Below are positions 19,791-29,600 of a stretch of DNA of 37,152 nt, piece by piece. The DNA comes from Branchiostoma floridae. Lineage: Eukaryota > Chordata > Leptocardii > Amphioxiformes > Branchiostomatidae. The notes beneath the pieces are model-generated. The model was not told where the DNA came from and made no database searches. It saw nothing but the letters and a program-made list of their open reading frames with translations. A program made the translations under genes and the position numbers. The DNA lies in contig NC_049994.1 in the NCBI RefSeq assembly GCF_000003815.2, positions 17,405,002-17,442,153 on the forward strand. Direction: 5' to 3'. Within the stretch, counting starts at the first letter, position 1; every line of letters begins with the position of its first letter.

Positions 19791-20189
19791 AGTTTTACTG
19801 ACAAGACATATCTGGGTTTAGATACGTTGTGGAAGAAAAGCCACTTGGTGTAATTTGTTGGTCTAAGCGAAAACACCGTTTTTTATGGTGTTTTTTGGAA
19901 TATGTGATTGAAGCGATTAAGATAAACTCTGAGCGGACGGTTTACAGCGTACGTCCACTCTGAAGGATTACAGTCGCTATCAGCACCATGCAAATTATTC
20001 AGGATTCAACACAGAAATTGCCGTCCGTAACCGAAGAACTTAACACTTCACCACAACACACCGGTCAAAGATTTCACTACTTGATTGTTTCTTCTTGGTC
20101 CAGCCGTGGGCTACTTTCTAGTCCCCACCAAATTTCTCAAGGTTAATATGTAGCTTTCTGGAAGTAAAAAAAAATGGTTTGGCATTTCT
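19791..20189. other. no gene recognised
   Basis: Nothing beyond a short GGTGTTTTTT.GGTG near 19885. Confidence 0.4.
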
Positions 20190-20943
20190 TAAGTGTCTAC
20201 TCTAGCCTAAAAGCTAACTCTAGATTCTGGGTTATTGGGTTCGACTTCTTTCTAAAGTCAGTGAAAGACATTTAAAGATCCCACCTTTTCTATTATGAGT
20301 TTTGTGATGTTAGAAGGAGAACTGTTAATGAAAGATCCCACCTTTTCTATTATGAGTCTTGTGATGTTAGAAAGAGAACTGTTAATGAAAGATCCCACCT
20401 TTCCTACTATGTGTGGGTTTCGTGACTTTAGTTAGAAGGACTGTTTTCTGCACGAGAGATCCCGCCTTTTCTATTCTGTGTGGGTTTTGTGATGTTAGAT
20501 TGAGAATTGTTTTCTTTCTGTCAGTGAACGTGGAGGAATCTACCTTATGCACATCTGATAATTGTAAATCCGACCTGACCCTTGTCACCCATAACCAGCC
20601 GATAACGCACTTAAAGAGTTCACCCGTTAATGGTGTCTTCCCGCCGGCTGTGAGCAAATTTACGCGCCCGAGGGATTACTCTGGGTCCTTCACGTGTGGC
20701 TCAGTGAATATGGCCATGCTGATTTGATTATATGGATGACATCCGCGCGCGTATCAATTTCCAGCTGTTTCCAAAACATTCACCGACAAAAAGAAAACAA
20801 TTCTCCTTCTAACATCACAAAACCCATACATAATAGAAAAGGTGGAATCTTTCGTCTTCTACTGTCTTCAAAAAAGGAGTCGAACCCAGTACCCAGGATT
20901 TAGAGTTAGCTTTGACTAGTTTTAGACTAGAGTAGACAGCTTT
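20190..20943. repeat. large inverted repeat (foldback) with one arm expanded
   Basis: The left arm (20190-20535) and right arm (20770-20943, inverted) share GTCTACTCTAG, AGCTAACTCTA, GGGTTCGACT, CCACCTTTTCTATTATG, TTTTGTGATGTTAGAAGGAG and GAATTGTTTTCTTTCTGTCA. In the left arm the GATCCCACCTTTTCTATTAT..GTTAGAA module is present four times (about 20277, 20334, 20393 and 20457; ~60-bp period). In the right arm it occurs once. The spacer is 20536-20769. Confidence 0.8.
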
Positions 20944-21378
20944 GATATTGTTTTTACAGTGTTTGAATCTCTCATGTTACCTGCAATTATCCCACAGGCA
21001 AGAATATGCAATAAACTTTAGAAATAATAAAATTAACCATAATCTAAATCGTACAAAGCAGCTCCAAGATAAGAAAATGTATGCTGTGGATTGCAAAAAT
21101 AAATAGAGCAAGAAAACGTATGCTAATGTCATAGAACATTACAAGGTCAAAGAAGACGTGAAATAACAAAAATGAATATTGTTCGGTTTACTTTATTCTG
21201 CATGTTCAGTCATTTGTTCAACCTTCCTGACCACTTAAATTTTAGATTTCATAATGAAACCAATTTGTTTGTTTTTTTTTTGGGGGGGGGGGGGTCAAAA
21301 ATTTTTATTCGCAGGCTCGCATCAGTTTTGGGGTTCCAAGAGGATGCCATCCACATAATCAAATCAACATGGCCTTAC
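20709..21378. mobile_element. GGCCAT-ended MITE relative, interrupted
   Basis: Left end GGCCATGCTGATTTGATTAT (20709 on). Right end inverted at 21346-21378 (ATCCACATAATCAAATCAAC then ATGGCC). The interior matches the element at 30001-30396 in pieces: GCGCGCGTATCAATTTCC near 20739, AATCGTACAAAGCAGCT near 21046, and CATTTGTTCAACCTTCCTGA near 21210. About 280 bases in between are foreign and include the right arm of the foldback repeat. The boundaries are therefore composite. Confidence 0.55.
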
Positions 21379-21785
<407 letters not shown>

Positions 21786-21854
21786 ATGCTATGCAAAAGA
21801 GAATTAATGTTTTAACAATGTGAAATACACTATGCCGCCATATTTGCTATCATG

Positions 21855-22514
21855 TTAGATCGCGGAAAAAATACTTTAAACTGGATAAATATAGATGCAT
21901 AACATACCAGAGGAGTTAACTGGCCGAGAAGTATGGTTTGCGACCCAGCTAGCTCCCCTGACATGTGACCTGTTTACGTTTGTCCAATTACTATTATTTT
22001 TTCCAACGACCTGTGAAACCTGGTGGAGGCTAACACTTCCATGCGCGCCTCATACGGACTTAAATATATATCTGTAGAACTTTATATTGCACGACAATTG
22101 TACATGGTACAATGTATGGCAACGCCTATTACACAAAGTACAACATAGATGTATAGAATAAGACTTAACATCCTAATTAACATAGCAATAAGAGCTAATA
22201 CGAATCTTTGAAATAGCATTGCAATCGAGTTGGGCTAAGCATCGGTTTTGGTATTCTTTCTAGTAGCAAAGCAGTCTTTGATATATTTACCTATCTTTGC
22301 CTTATGGGAGTTGTGGCTTCTAGATCTAAAGATATAGACGAATCTGTCTGTAGCATCGAGTCTCTTGAAATCTGCTGTACGGGATTCGAGACATGTGAAT
22401 AGCTTCAATATTAGCGTATCTAGAGCATTCCATTATACAATGAAACTCATATACAACATTCTTTGGACAGAAAGGACAGAACCTTTGGTATACGCACGTT
22501 TGAACCCGGCTTAA
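21855..22514. mobile_element. foldback MITE copy 2, left end missing, split by a LINE
   Basis: From TCGCGGAAAAAATAC the sequence follows the centre and right arm of the element at 16310-16614 (ACCAGAGGAGTTAACTGGCC, CTGTGAAACCTGGTGGAGGC, CTCATACGGACTTAAATATA to 22070). It then breaks off and resumes at 22491 with ACGCACGTTTGAACCCGGCT, which is the last piece of the same arm. The left inverted end is absent; the (TA)n tract lies about 75 bases upstream. Confidence 0.75.
22071..22490 (-). pseudogene. LINE 3' end, decayed (minus)
   Basis: Minus-strand reading gives FCPF, a broken HIEDEF-like stretch and IMECSRYA, then, in a shifted frame, FKRLDATDRFVYIF and IGKYIKDCFATRKNTK followed by a stop. 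This is the Cys-rich C-terminal tail (CxxC..H..C) of a non-LTR reverse transcriptase, homologous to the better copy at 24470-24890 over its full length. It is frameshifted. It lies inside the right arm of a MITE, so it inserted after that element. Confidence 0.75.
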
Positions 22515-22693
22515 AGTAGAGGGCAGATCGGGTCAGGAATAATGCTTGCCGCGATGTCACCCATAAAATCAACTTCGCGTGGCCCCCTCGCGATCCGTGA
22601 CCCCTGCTGCAGGTCACCATTGCCAGGCAGATTTACCAGTGCCGGCAGCAAATAGGACACGCTGGACTGGGCTGTAAGGTGGGGACGGGTTCG
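22515..22693. other. no gene recognised
   Basis: GC-richer single-copy-looking DNA that shares GGATGTCAC-type words with the MITE-doublet spacer. Confidence 0.3.
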
Positions 22694-22901
22694 TAAGGCT
22701 TAGGTCACATTTCAAAACCGGGGCCCGGCCGGGATATTTAAAGAAATGAAAAATTAAAATGTATACCTAGAAATATAGGCATGTAATGCCGAAGAATCTT
22801 ATGTTGACATTTCGTGTATTTTGATGTCTTTTGTATAATTCTTATCCCTCCCGAAAGCTACCCGGTCGGGCCCGGGGATGGCAATTGTGACCTAGGCCTT
22901 A
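22694..22901. mobile_element. TAAGGC-ended MITE, copy 1
   Basis: Left end TAAGGCTTAGGTCACATTTC then AAAACCGGGGCCCGGCCGG. Right end on the other strand TAAGGCCTAGGTCACAATTG then CCCGGGCCCGACCGG and GTAGCTTTCGGGA. The inverted ends exceed 35 bp. The spacer to copy 2 (AGCAGGGGTCGG..GATGTCACGTTGG) is repeated after copy 2. Confidence 0.75.
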
Positions 22902-22944
22902 GCAGGGGTCGGAGATGTCACGTTGGCTAAGAACTGAGCGCTGG

Positions 22945-23101
22945 TAAGGCTATACGTCCGTTTCCCAACCGGGGCTAGGACAAACAAAGCCCACGACTAT
23001 TTTCTTTACGTCTTGTGTAGTTTGGTGTCTTTTATATCGTACTTTTCGTTCCCGAAAGCTGCCCGGCCGGGCCCCGGTTTGGAAATGTGACGTAGGCCTT
23101 A
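22945..23101. mobile_element. TAAGGC-ended MITE, copy 2
   Basis: Right end AGCTGCCCGGCCGGGCCCCG..GTGACGTAGGCCTTA is well kept. The left end TAAGGCTATACGTCCGTTTC with CCAACCGGGGC is more decayed. The AGCAGGGTTCGGAATGTCAC flank equals the one after copy 1, so the whole MITE plus flank was duplicated in tandem (~250 bp) rather than inserted twice. Confidence 0.75.
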
Positions 23102-23870
23102 GCAGGGTTCGGAATGTCACGTTGGGTAAGAACTGGTCCATGATAAGGTGAGGATCTGCTGAAAGTTGTATAGAACGTCGATATATGTTCGTTATTACTT
23201 TCTCCCAGAAAGTTTTTTTATCCTTGTATGTGTGTATGCACACATGTGTTTGTGTTTTTTTTAATTCTTATGTGTTTGTTTGTTTGTGTTGTGTGTGTGT
23301 GTGGGGGGGGGGGTGGTATGCGTACGTGTGTGATAATGAATTAGTGAATTATGGTTACAAAGTCTTACCTATTTATGCTCTATAAATCACATAATACTAG
23401 CATAGACTATGTTCACAGCTTTCCTTATCCATTGAAAAGGCGCACAGGTATATTCCTAACATTGACAATTAAGCTTGGCCTACCTGTAGGAAATACAGGA
23501 AATCTTTAAAGCAATTACAAGCAAAATTTGATAGCGAAGCGCTTATATATTCAGAGTATGTTGATGTTAGATTGATAGTATGGCTTATCACAATAACATT
23601 TTGATTAATCCGCCTTTATTGTTTTGGATTAGGTTTATTACTTTTATCGTCAGCAAATGGGTGCAGTAGGAATGATAAGAGATCTGTATCTATATATAAC
23701 TAATAGATGAGACGCTATATGTATGAAACATATCGTACGGATAGACTTAAACATAGATAAGTGAAACAATATTCGTAAACAATATTGGTTTTGTGTATTT
23801 TGTATATTATTCATCTTATATGTTTATATCAACTACAGATTCATTTATTTTTCGGTGAACTTCATTTCGA
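23102..23870. other. no gene recognised; AT-rich with a GT-rich tract
   Basis: An interrupted (TG)n plus G-run lies at about 23227-23312. No coding signal. Confidence 0.4.
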
Positions 23871-24204
23871 GGTAATTAAGAGAAAAGGATTTTTTAAGTT
23901 CGCGGTTGAAAAAACACCCTCCCATCCATCCACACGTTTGTATATGCTTGTACAAAATCTATTCCCCTATTTCATATGCTTAAGTTCTGTAGATAATTTA
24001 TATTCCTAATGCAAGTAAACAAACCATCGATCATAAAATATATCTGTTCTTTTATTACCACCATAACTGAAAAGCGAAGTTGAATTTATATAACGTCAGT
24101 TTCAATTTTGTATCGATATCTGTTAAATGTATTTCTTCCACATGTCTTGTTGTGACCTGTGTGCCGATGTGGCAAAAATGTGCAATAAATGTCTTCATTC
24201 ATTC
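23871..24204 (+). pseudogene. LINE 3' end, decayed (plus)
   Basis: Near 23970 the plus strand reads FHMLKFCR, an in-frame stop, then FIFLMQVNKPSIIKYICSFI, TTITEKRS and a stop. The downstream tail GCAATAAATGTCTTCATTC ends in (ATTC)n at 24204. The tail and protein match the copies at 27286 and 33848. Only the last ~60 codons and the 3' UTR remain; the 5' limit is vague. Confidence 0.7.
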
Positions 24205-24469
24205 GTTATCACAGCTTGCCGGGGTTAGGGGGGGGGGGATAGGTGGATGTATGATTTGCATTGTAGGCATGAGTGATGGGCTGTTAATCCGAAAAAAAGG
24301 CAGATGTAACCGTGTCTTAAGGAAACCAGGTGGTGCCTTCTTAGTCTAGGCTTTATGTTCAAGATAGACCGGATTTAAGGGATCTGTGGATTGCAAGGTG
24401 TGGTCGTTACCGTAATCTTCGTGCAGATGTTGGTATCATAAAGGGATGGCTTTACACATACAGAAGAAG
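24205..24469. other. no gene recognised
   Basis: Contains a run of nine G at about 24230-24238. Confidence 0.35.
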
Positions 24470-24890
24470 AACTTTATCATTTGCACGAAAATTGTAGATG
24501 GTACACTTTTTGGCAACAACTATTACACAAAGTACAAAATAGATGTATAGAAGAAAACTTAACATTCTCATTAACATAACAATAAGTTCTAACAGTCTTG
24601 GATATAGTGTTGCAGTCAAGGTGGGCTAATCATGAGTTTCGGTATTCTTTCGAATAACAAAGCAGTCTTTTAATATATATTTCCCTATCGTTGCATTATA
24701 GGAGTTGTGGCATCTAAAGATATATACAAACCTGTCTGTAGCATCGAGTCTTTTGAAATCGGTTGTACTTGATTCGAGAAATGTGAATAGCTCATTGCGT
24801 AAAATAGCGTATCTAGAACATTCCATTATAAAATGAAAATCGTCCTCAATATGCTTTGGGCGGAAAGGACAGAACCTTTGGTCAGGGTTA
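24470..24890 (-). pseudogene. LINE 3' end with a readable C-terminal domain (minus)
   Basis: The minus-strand frame reads RFCPFRPKHIEDDFHFIMEC at its start (24887 down), then SRYAILRNELFTFLESSTTD, FKRLDATDRFVYIFRCHNSY, ATIGKYILKDCFVIRKN and a stop at 24626. The C-x2-x-H-x-C-type cluster with I-E-D-D/E-F-H-F is the usual C-terminal zinc-knuckle-like end of CR1/L2-type non-LTR reverse transcriptases. The second Cys is replaced by Arg here. The 3' UTR continues to ~24470. Nothing upstream of this domain remains. Confidence 0.8.
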
Positions 24891-26040
24891 CGTTATAATA
24901 ACCATCTTCTATCTCTGACTGTCTGGACATTAGCATTCATTCATGGCCTTTTCACGTCATAAACGTACCCAGGGTTTTTCAGACTCAGTTTTCCGGACTC
25001 TCAAATTACTTGACTTCTGTGCGTTTGTAATCAACTCCTATACGTGTGCAGACCTTGGTCTCTCCAGTGGATGATTTCATCAAAGCGGTAAATGGCTTCT
25101 TCTAGCAATTGTCTAGCAATCATTTTAAGACACTCTGTGTTGCCTTATTTAATCTATTCACAAGATCCTAAAATATGTGTATCCTTGGTACATTGTAAAT
25201 CCTAAAGAATGACTATGCATTGAAGACTGCTTAGTGACTTTGGGGGTAGAGTTCACAGCTTTATTCCTTACTTTCTATACTAATGCCATTTACTTTTATA
25301 TAACTAGTACATACTTAGTTGTATTATCAGTTGTCTCTCGGCCTCGATGCATACAAACACATTCCATGACAAGTTACTGTGAGGTTAAGGCAGGTACAAG
25401 ACATAAGGCGAAAGCTAAGAGTGAAGCAAACAAGACAAATACACAATACCGCTCCTTCTATGCAGTCCGTTTTTAAAAGTCGCTCTATTGGTAAAAATCT
25501 TTTAAAAGCTGTTATCTTCAACTTAATACAAGCTGACTTTTCTGTAGAAAGTCAGTCCTCGGATACTGTGCACTGCTGATTTCGCTGATTTACTATTACG
25601 TTAAAGTTTGATTACTTGGACTTACCTTCTGTAACCCTGTGGGTGACCTTACAGTAGCCTCAGTGCTTTCTTCCTACCGATGTAAGTTTGCTGACATTCA
25701 TTTTCCAATCTGGAAATAGGAGACACCTATCTAGATTCTCCACTTCGCGTCCCCTAGGATGTTATTGCATAATGTGTTATGTATTATGGACGTTTGAATG
25801 AAGAAAGGTTAAAACTAATATGTATACATGTACAGCTAGCAAAGCATTAGAACCATTAATTAGGTAGTATATATGTTAAGTACTTAATCTTCACGTTTGC
25901 ATTTTTATGATATCGTTGAAGCCATTAAAGTAACCTTATGTTATGTGTCGGTGAAATGACTATATTAAATTCATTCCACATTCAGAATACTGAAACATTT
26001 ATCAATAACGTTAGGCAACACTTAGGGGTGCCTTTATAAT
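24891..26040. other. no gene recognised; AT-rich
   Basis: Over 1.1 kb without a supported feature. Overlapping short frames around 25234-25579 on both strands have no domain character. Confidence 0.4.
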
Positions 26041-26215
26041 AAGGTCACATACCAGGGGGCACGATCTTGACCTTGCCTTCTTCTTTCCAAGAACTACCCA
26101 CATACCAAATATCATTATAATTCATCCAGTAGTTCTTAAGTTATACTGAACCACAAATACCCAGAAACGCACACGAGAAAGCAAGCAAGAAAAACACACG
26201 GACACCCAAAAAAAA
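26041..26215 (+). repeat. dispersed GACCTTGACC-type repeat (plus), third copy
   Basis: CACGATCTTGACCTTGCCTT, ACTACCCACATACCAAATAT, TTCTTAAGTTATACTGA and an ACACGAGAAAGCAAGCAAGA tail parallel the copies at 12872 and 18905. Confidence 0.75.
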
Positions 26216-26574
26216 AACTATGACTGAGGTAACAAAACTGAAAACTGGCCCAATACTACTTTCCATACTCTCAGAAAACACCTGACGAATAACAACAATG
26301 ACGGATTATGACTTCGGGAAATCACATAAACCTTGATTCGTCACACCTCGGTAAAATTCTATAGATCTCAAATCAGCGGTAGTGAAACTAATGAGAAAAG
26401 AATAAATATAAACATACTTATTAATACATGTATGAATATTGATAGCACATGTAATTGCATTAACTAAGGTAAGAAAGTAAAATTGATCTCGATAAATTTC
26501 AACAGAAAAACGGGGGTTGCAGTTCTTAATATTACTGTATCTGTCATTCTGATATATATTTACTTGGAATTAGC
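26216..26574. other. no gene recognised
   Basis: AT-rich, no supported feature. Confidence 0.4.
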
Positions 26575-27165
26575 TACTAGGCATGTATTTTGACACTTAT
26601 TACCATTACTAACTGGCAGCGGTAATTGAAAGTACCACAGACATCGGTACTGTGACTTTGTTCCAACCCGAATGATAACTTCACCCCCTCCTCTTCTTGT
26701 CAACACGTCCTGATTTGTCTTAACAAGTAGATCGATGATACAATGATACAATAGCTTTCTTCCAACTCCAACAATTTCTATTCACCATGGGCTTTGGTGT
26801 GGTGGCTTTTTTTTAGATTTCTGTTGTTTCACATTGTCTTTTAAGCGCCAAAGTATTACAGACATTGGTAGAGTGACTTTGTTCCGACCCGAATGATAAC
26901 TTCACCCCCCACCCTTCTTGTCAACACATCTTGATTTTTCTTAACAAATAGATCGAAGATGCATTGATGCAATGGCTTTCTTCCAACTCCAACAAATTCT
27001 ATAAAATCAAAATAGGTTCTATTGTCATGCTTTGTATTGAAAGTACCATAGACATTGGTAAAGTGACTTTGTTCCGACCCGAATGATAACTTCACCCCCT
27101 CCCCATTTTGTCAACACGTCCTGATTTGTCTTAACAACTAGATCGATGAGGGCTCGCATGGGATT
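26575..27165 (-). repeat. three tandem units that each keep the same minus-strand reading frame
   Basis: GTGACTTTGTTCC anchors lie at 26652, 26873 and 27063 (spacings 221 and 190). On the minus strand each unit reads D-L-x-V-K-x-N-Q-D-V-L-T, a Gly-Gly, EVIIRVGTKS and then Y-x-C-L. Units 1 and 2 also share VGVGRK upstream. Unit spacings are not multiples of three, so this is not one open frame. An ATTTTGATTTTATAG before unit 2 could be a splice acceptor, but no donor is evident. I do not recognise the peptide. Confidence 0.6.
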
Positions 27166-27199
27166 GTGGTTCTTCTGCCAACCGTACCACAGGCGTTAA

Positions 27200-27285
27200 C
27201 CGGCCAACTGGGCCACAAATTGCCTCATTTGTCATCGCCCCTGATATTACCTGCTCCTTGTCTCACGTCGGAGGCACAAGGATAA
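27200..27285 (+). repeat. diverged outlier of the 97-bp minisatellite unit
   Basis: TCATCGCCCCTGATATTACC, TGCTCCTTGTCTCACGTCGG and AGGCACAAGGA match the unit of the array at 28030-28593 in the same orientation. The two LINE ends at 27286-28033 therefore interrupt a repeat array. Confidence 0.7.
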
Positions 27286-27646
27286 CAAAGAGTCTGCCAA
27301 TTTTGTACCTCAAACATGGTAGCTCTAGAAGTTGAAGTGCACTTCACTGTTGATTGCGATATGTATGTCAATGATAGAAATACTCTATTTAGTTATATAG
27401 AAAGTAGATTCTCTCATTTTAGACACATGAGTAGCACTGACAAGTTTATATTTCTCATGCGTTTTGACAAACCGACAATAGCTAAACCAATACGGTCCTA
27501 CATTTCACCATTACCAAGAAGCGAGAAGAAGCCGAACTTTTGTGATAGACTAGATTTGTGATACTTTTATATGTATATATCTTGACTTGTTGTGACCTGT
27601 ACTTAGCTCGGTTGGGCAAAACTGTACAATAAAGGTCTTCATTCAG
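27286..27646 (+). pseudogene. LINE 3' end with intact Cys cluster (plus)
   Basis: The plus-strand frame reads VCQFCTSNMVALEVEVHFTV, DC-x-MYVNDRNTLFSYIES, MSSTDKFIFLMRFDKPTIAK, IRSYISPLPRSEKKPN and stops at 27559-27561. The C-x2-C, E-V-E-V-H-F and D-C spacing is the reverse transcriptase C-terminal knuckle. The 3' UTR has TTGTTGTGACCTG and ends CAATAAAGGTCTTCATTC. It is 5'-truncated right before the first Cys of the domain. The frame is open from there to the natural stop, so it is young or short enough to have escaped damage. Confidence 0.8.
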
Positions 27647-28033
27647 TAAACCTTTATTGACTAGACAAAAGTACAGCGACTTTCGTAAGGTCTATACATG
27701 CATAACAACTACTTACAGTACAACTAAGCAGACATATATGAATATCTGTAAGTATGAATAAGTCAACATATTGGGTCTAGTATGTCATTTACACTATTGG
27801 TTCTACGGTATAAGCATTCGTGGATATATTTGTCTACTTGTACACAGTGAGGGTTATCGCCTCCAAGAATGAAGTTGAATTTATCTATCGAACAGAGAGT
27901 AGCAAATTCTTTAGAGCAAGCGGAAATTAATGTGAACAGCTTTGTGCGTTTGCCATTATATCGTGAACAATCCATAACAAACTGACGTTCGTCTTCGATC
28001 TCATTTGGGCAGAATGGACAAAACCTCTGGACA
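27645..28033 (-). pseudogene. LINE 3' end with intact Cys cluster (minus), tail-to-tail with the previous one
   Basis: The minus-strand frame reads QRFCPFCPNEIEDERQFVMD, CSRYNGKRTKLFTLISACSK, EFATLCSIDKFNFILGG and ECLYRRTNSVNDILDPIC, then a stop at 27763-27765. C-x2-C and I-E-D-E are complete, although the usual His is Gln. The 3' terminus, CAATAAAGGTTTACTGAATG on the minus strand, touches the tail of the plus-strand fragment at 27645. The 5' edge at ~28031 lies within a minisatellite word (ACAAGAATGG). Confidence 0.8.
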
Positions 28034-28593
28034 AGAATGGATGGGTTCGTGTAGAGACTGGCAGGGAGGGAGGCGGCTGGACCGCTTTTGTGTTAAGTGT
28101 CGGTTGTCCGGGCATTGCCCTTAATATTACCTGCTACGTTCTCACGTCGGAGGTACAAGAATGGATGGGAGGCGGCTGGACCGCTTTTGTGTTAAGTGTC
28201 GGTTGTTGTCATTGCCCTTAATATTTCCTGCTACGTTCTCACGTCGGAGGTACAAGAATGGATGGGAGGCGGCTGGACCGCTTTTGTGTTAAGTGTCGGT
28301 TGTTGTCATTGCCCTTAATATTACCTGCTACGTTCTCACGTCGGAGGTACAAGAATGGATGGGAGGCGGCTGGACCGCTTTTGTGTTAAGTGTCGGTTGT
28401 TGTCATTGCCCTTAATATTTCCTGCTACGTTCTCACGTCGGAGGTACAAGAATGGGAGGGGGGGCGGTGGTACCGCTTTTGTGTTAAGTGTCGGTTGTTG
28501 TCATTGCCCTTAATATTACCTGCTACGTTCTCACGTCGAAGGTACAAGAATGGATGGGAGGCGGCTGTACCGCTTTTGTGTTAAGTGCCGGCT
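28030..28593 (+). repeat. 97-bp minisatellite, about six units
   Basis: GGAGGTACAAG anchors lie at 28149, 28246, 28343 and 28440, with a GAAGGTACAAG variant at 28538 (steps 97, 97, 97 and 98). Unit words are ATGGGAGGCGGCTGGACCGC, TTTTGTGTTAAGTGTCGGTT, CATTGCCCTTAATATT.CC and TGCTACGTTCTCACGTCGG. The middle units are nearly identical; the last two carry GTACCGC. Fragments of an open frame here only reflect the repeat. Confidence 0.97.
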
Positions 28594-29105
28594 GTAAAAT
28601 AGATTGTGACCGATGCGCTCGTGTACATCAGGTTTAATGGTAGATCTCAGCTGTAACGGCCTCCCCCGATTACCTCGGTCATAGATGGCCTTAATGGTCA
28701 TTACCCGTGGTCCTTTGATGTTATGCCGTGGAATCCGGTGATTGATAGCTCCATTTAGTGCTTGGCCAGCAAAGGTGACCCGAGGTCAAGAATAGAAACA
28801 AACTTTGGGTCATCTATTTTGTTGTTCACAATGTTATATCTGTCATCGTTGATGCAGAAATGGCAGGGGTTATTAAGTTGATCGTGAACAACAGCTAATG
28901 TAATGTTGTACTTCAATGTAATGTTGTACTTCAAGGTTAGCGCTTGGCACATTTATATAATGTCTGTACTGACTTGAACTGGAGGATTGACCGCTACCAT
29001 AAAATACTCAGTACAGTCGAAACATTTCTTTCTAATTGCAAGTAAACGTTCACGGTGAATTCGGAGATGAAAAAACTGCAGTAAAAGTCTCTCTCAAAGT
29101 AAATA
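28594..29105 (-). other. open, coding-like stretch without a recognised domain
   Basis: Between about 28610 and 28780 the minus strand is open and reads INHRIPRHNIKGPRVMTIKA then IYDRGNRGRPLQLRS. An adjacent frame (28755-28952) has HDQLNNPCHFCINDDRYNIV, preceded by a YNITLKYNITL duplication. It may be a worn retroelement or exon remnant. No function proposed. Confidence 0.25.
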
Positions 29106-29109
29106 CACA

Positions 29110-29300
29110 GCGTTTGAACCTTTGTTTATTCATGAAAGCTCAATCGGCAGCAAGCCACTTTTCATTGAGGTCATGAGGGAAGACGCAAGGGTCAGACAAA
29201 GTATATAACAGAGATAGCATTTACATCGTGTAAAGTTCTTATAAGTGTATATACACAATTTTTACATACATGGTACAAAATTTACCCGATTTGAACTTTT
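29110..29300 (-). mobile_element. probable LINE 3' untranslated end (minus)
   Basis: Read on the minus strand: TGACCTCAATGAAAAGTGGC, TTGCTGCCGATTGAGC and TTTCATGAATAAACAAAGG, with AATAAA near the end. The form is that of a retroelement 3' terminus, and the wording seems familiar from amphioxus repeats. No protein piece is attached. Confidence 0.4.
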
Positions 29301-29600
29301 CGAAAGCAAAGTAAACTTTGTGCCAGCTATGATGATAGATGACTTGTCAAACACTGGCTGCGTAACGGTTGGTTCAGTCCGCCGGAGAAATTGAATTTTA
29401 AGTGGCATTCCTCTAATCACCGTGCGTTTATCCCGCACTTAGCACGCCATTTTAACATCAATGGGGCAAGATTAGGCCAACAAAGCTATGTCGAATGCAT
29501 CTTTCACGTGCTTCTGTATGTGAACAGACCTTTTCTGTGCCACGTTTCAGGTAGATTGTGCACTTTTGTTTCCAATTAACGAACAATGCATCATTGGGTA
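29301..29600. other. no gene recognised
   Basis: A 62-codon plus-strand frame (29391-29579) shows no domain. Confidence 0.35.

Noticed and set aside
27645-28033. Twin-priming (5' inversion of a single LINE) as the origin of the tail-to-tail pair
   Set aside because: Both halves carry their own stop codon and 3' tail and encode the same domain with different sequence, so they are two elements, not two parts of one.
28030-28593. A CRISPR-like array, because of regular repeats
   Set aside because: Units are contiguous 97-bp repeats without unique spacers, in animal DNA.
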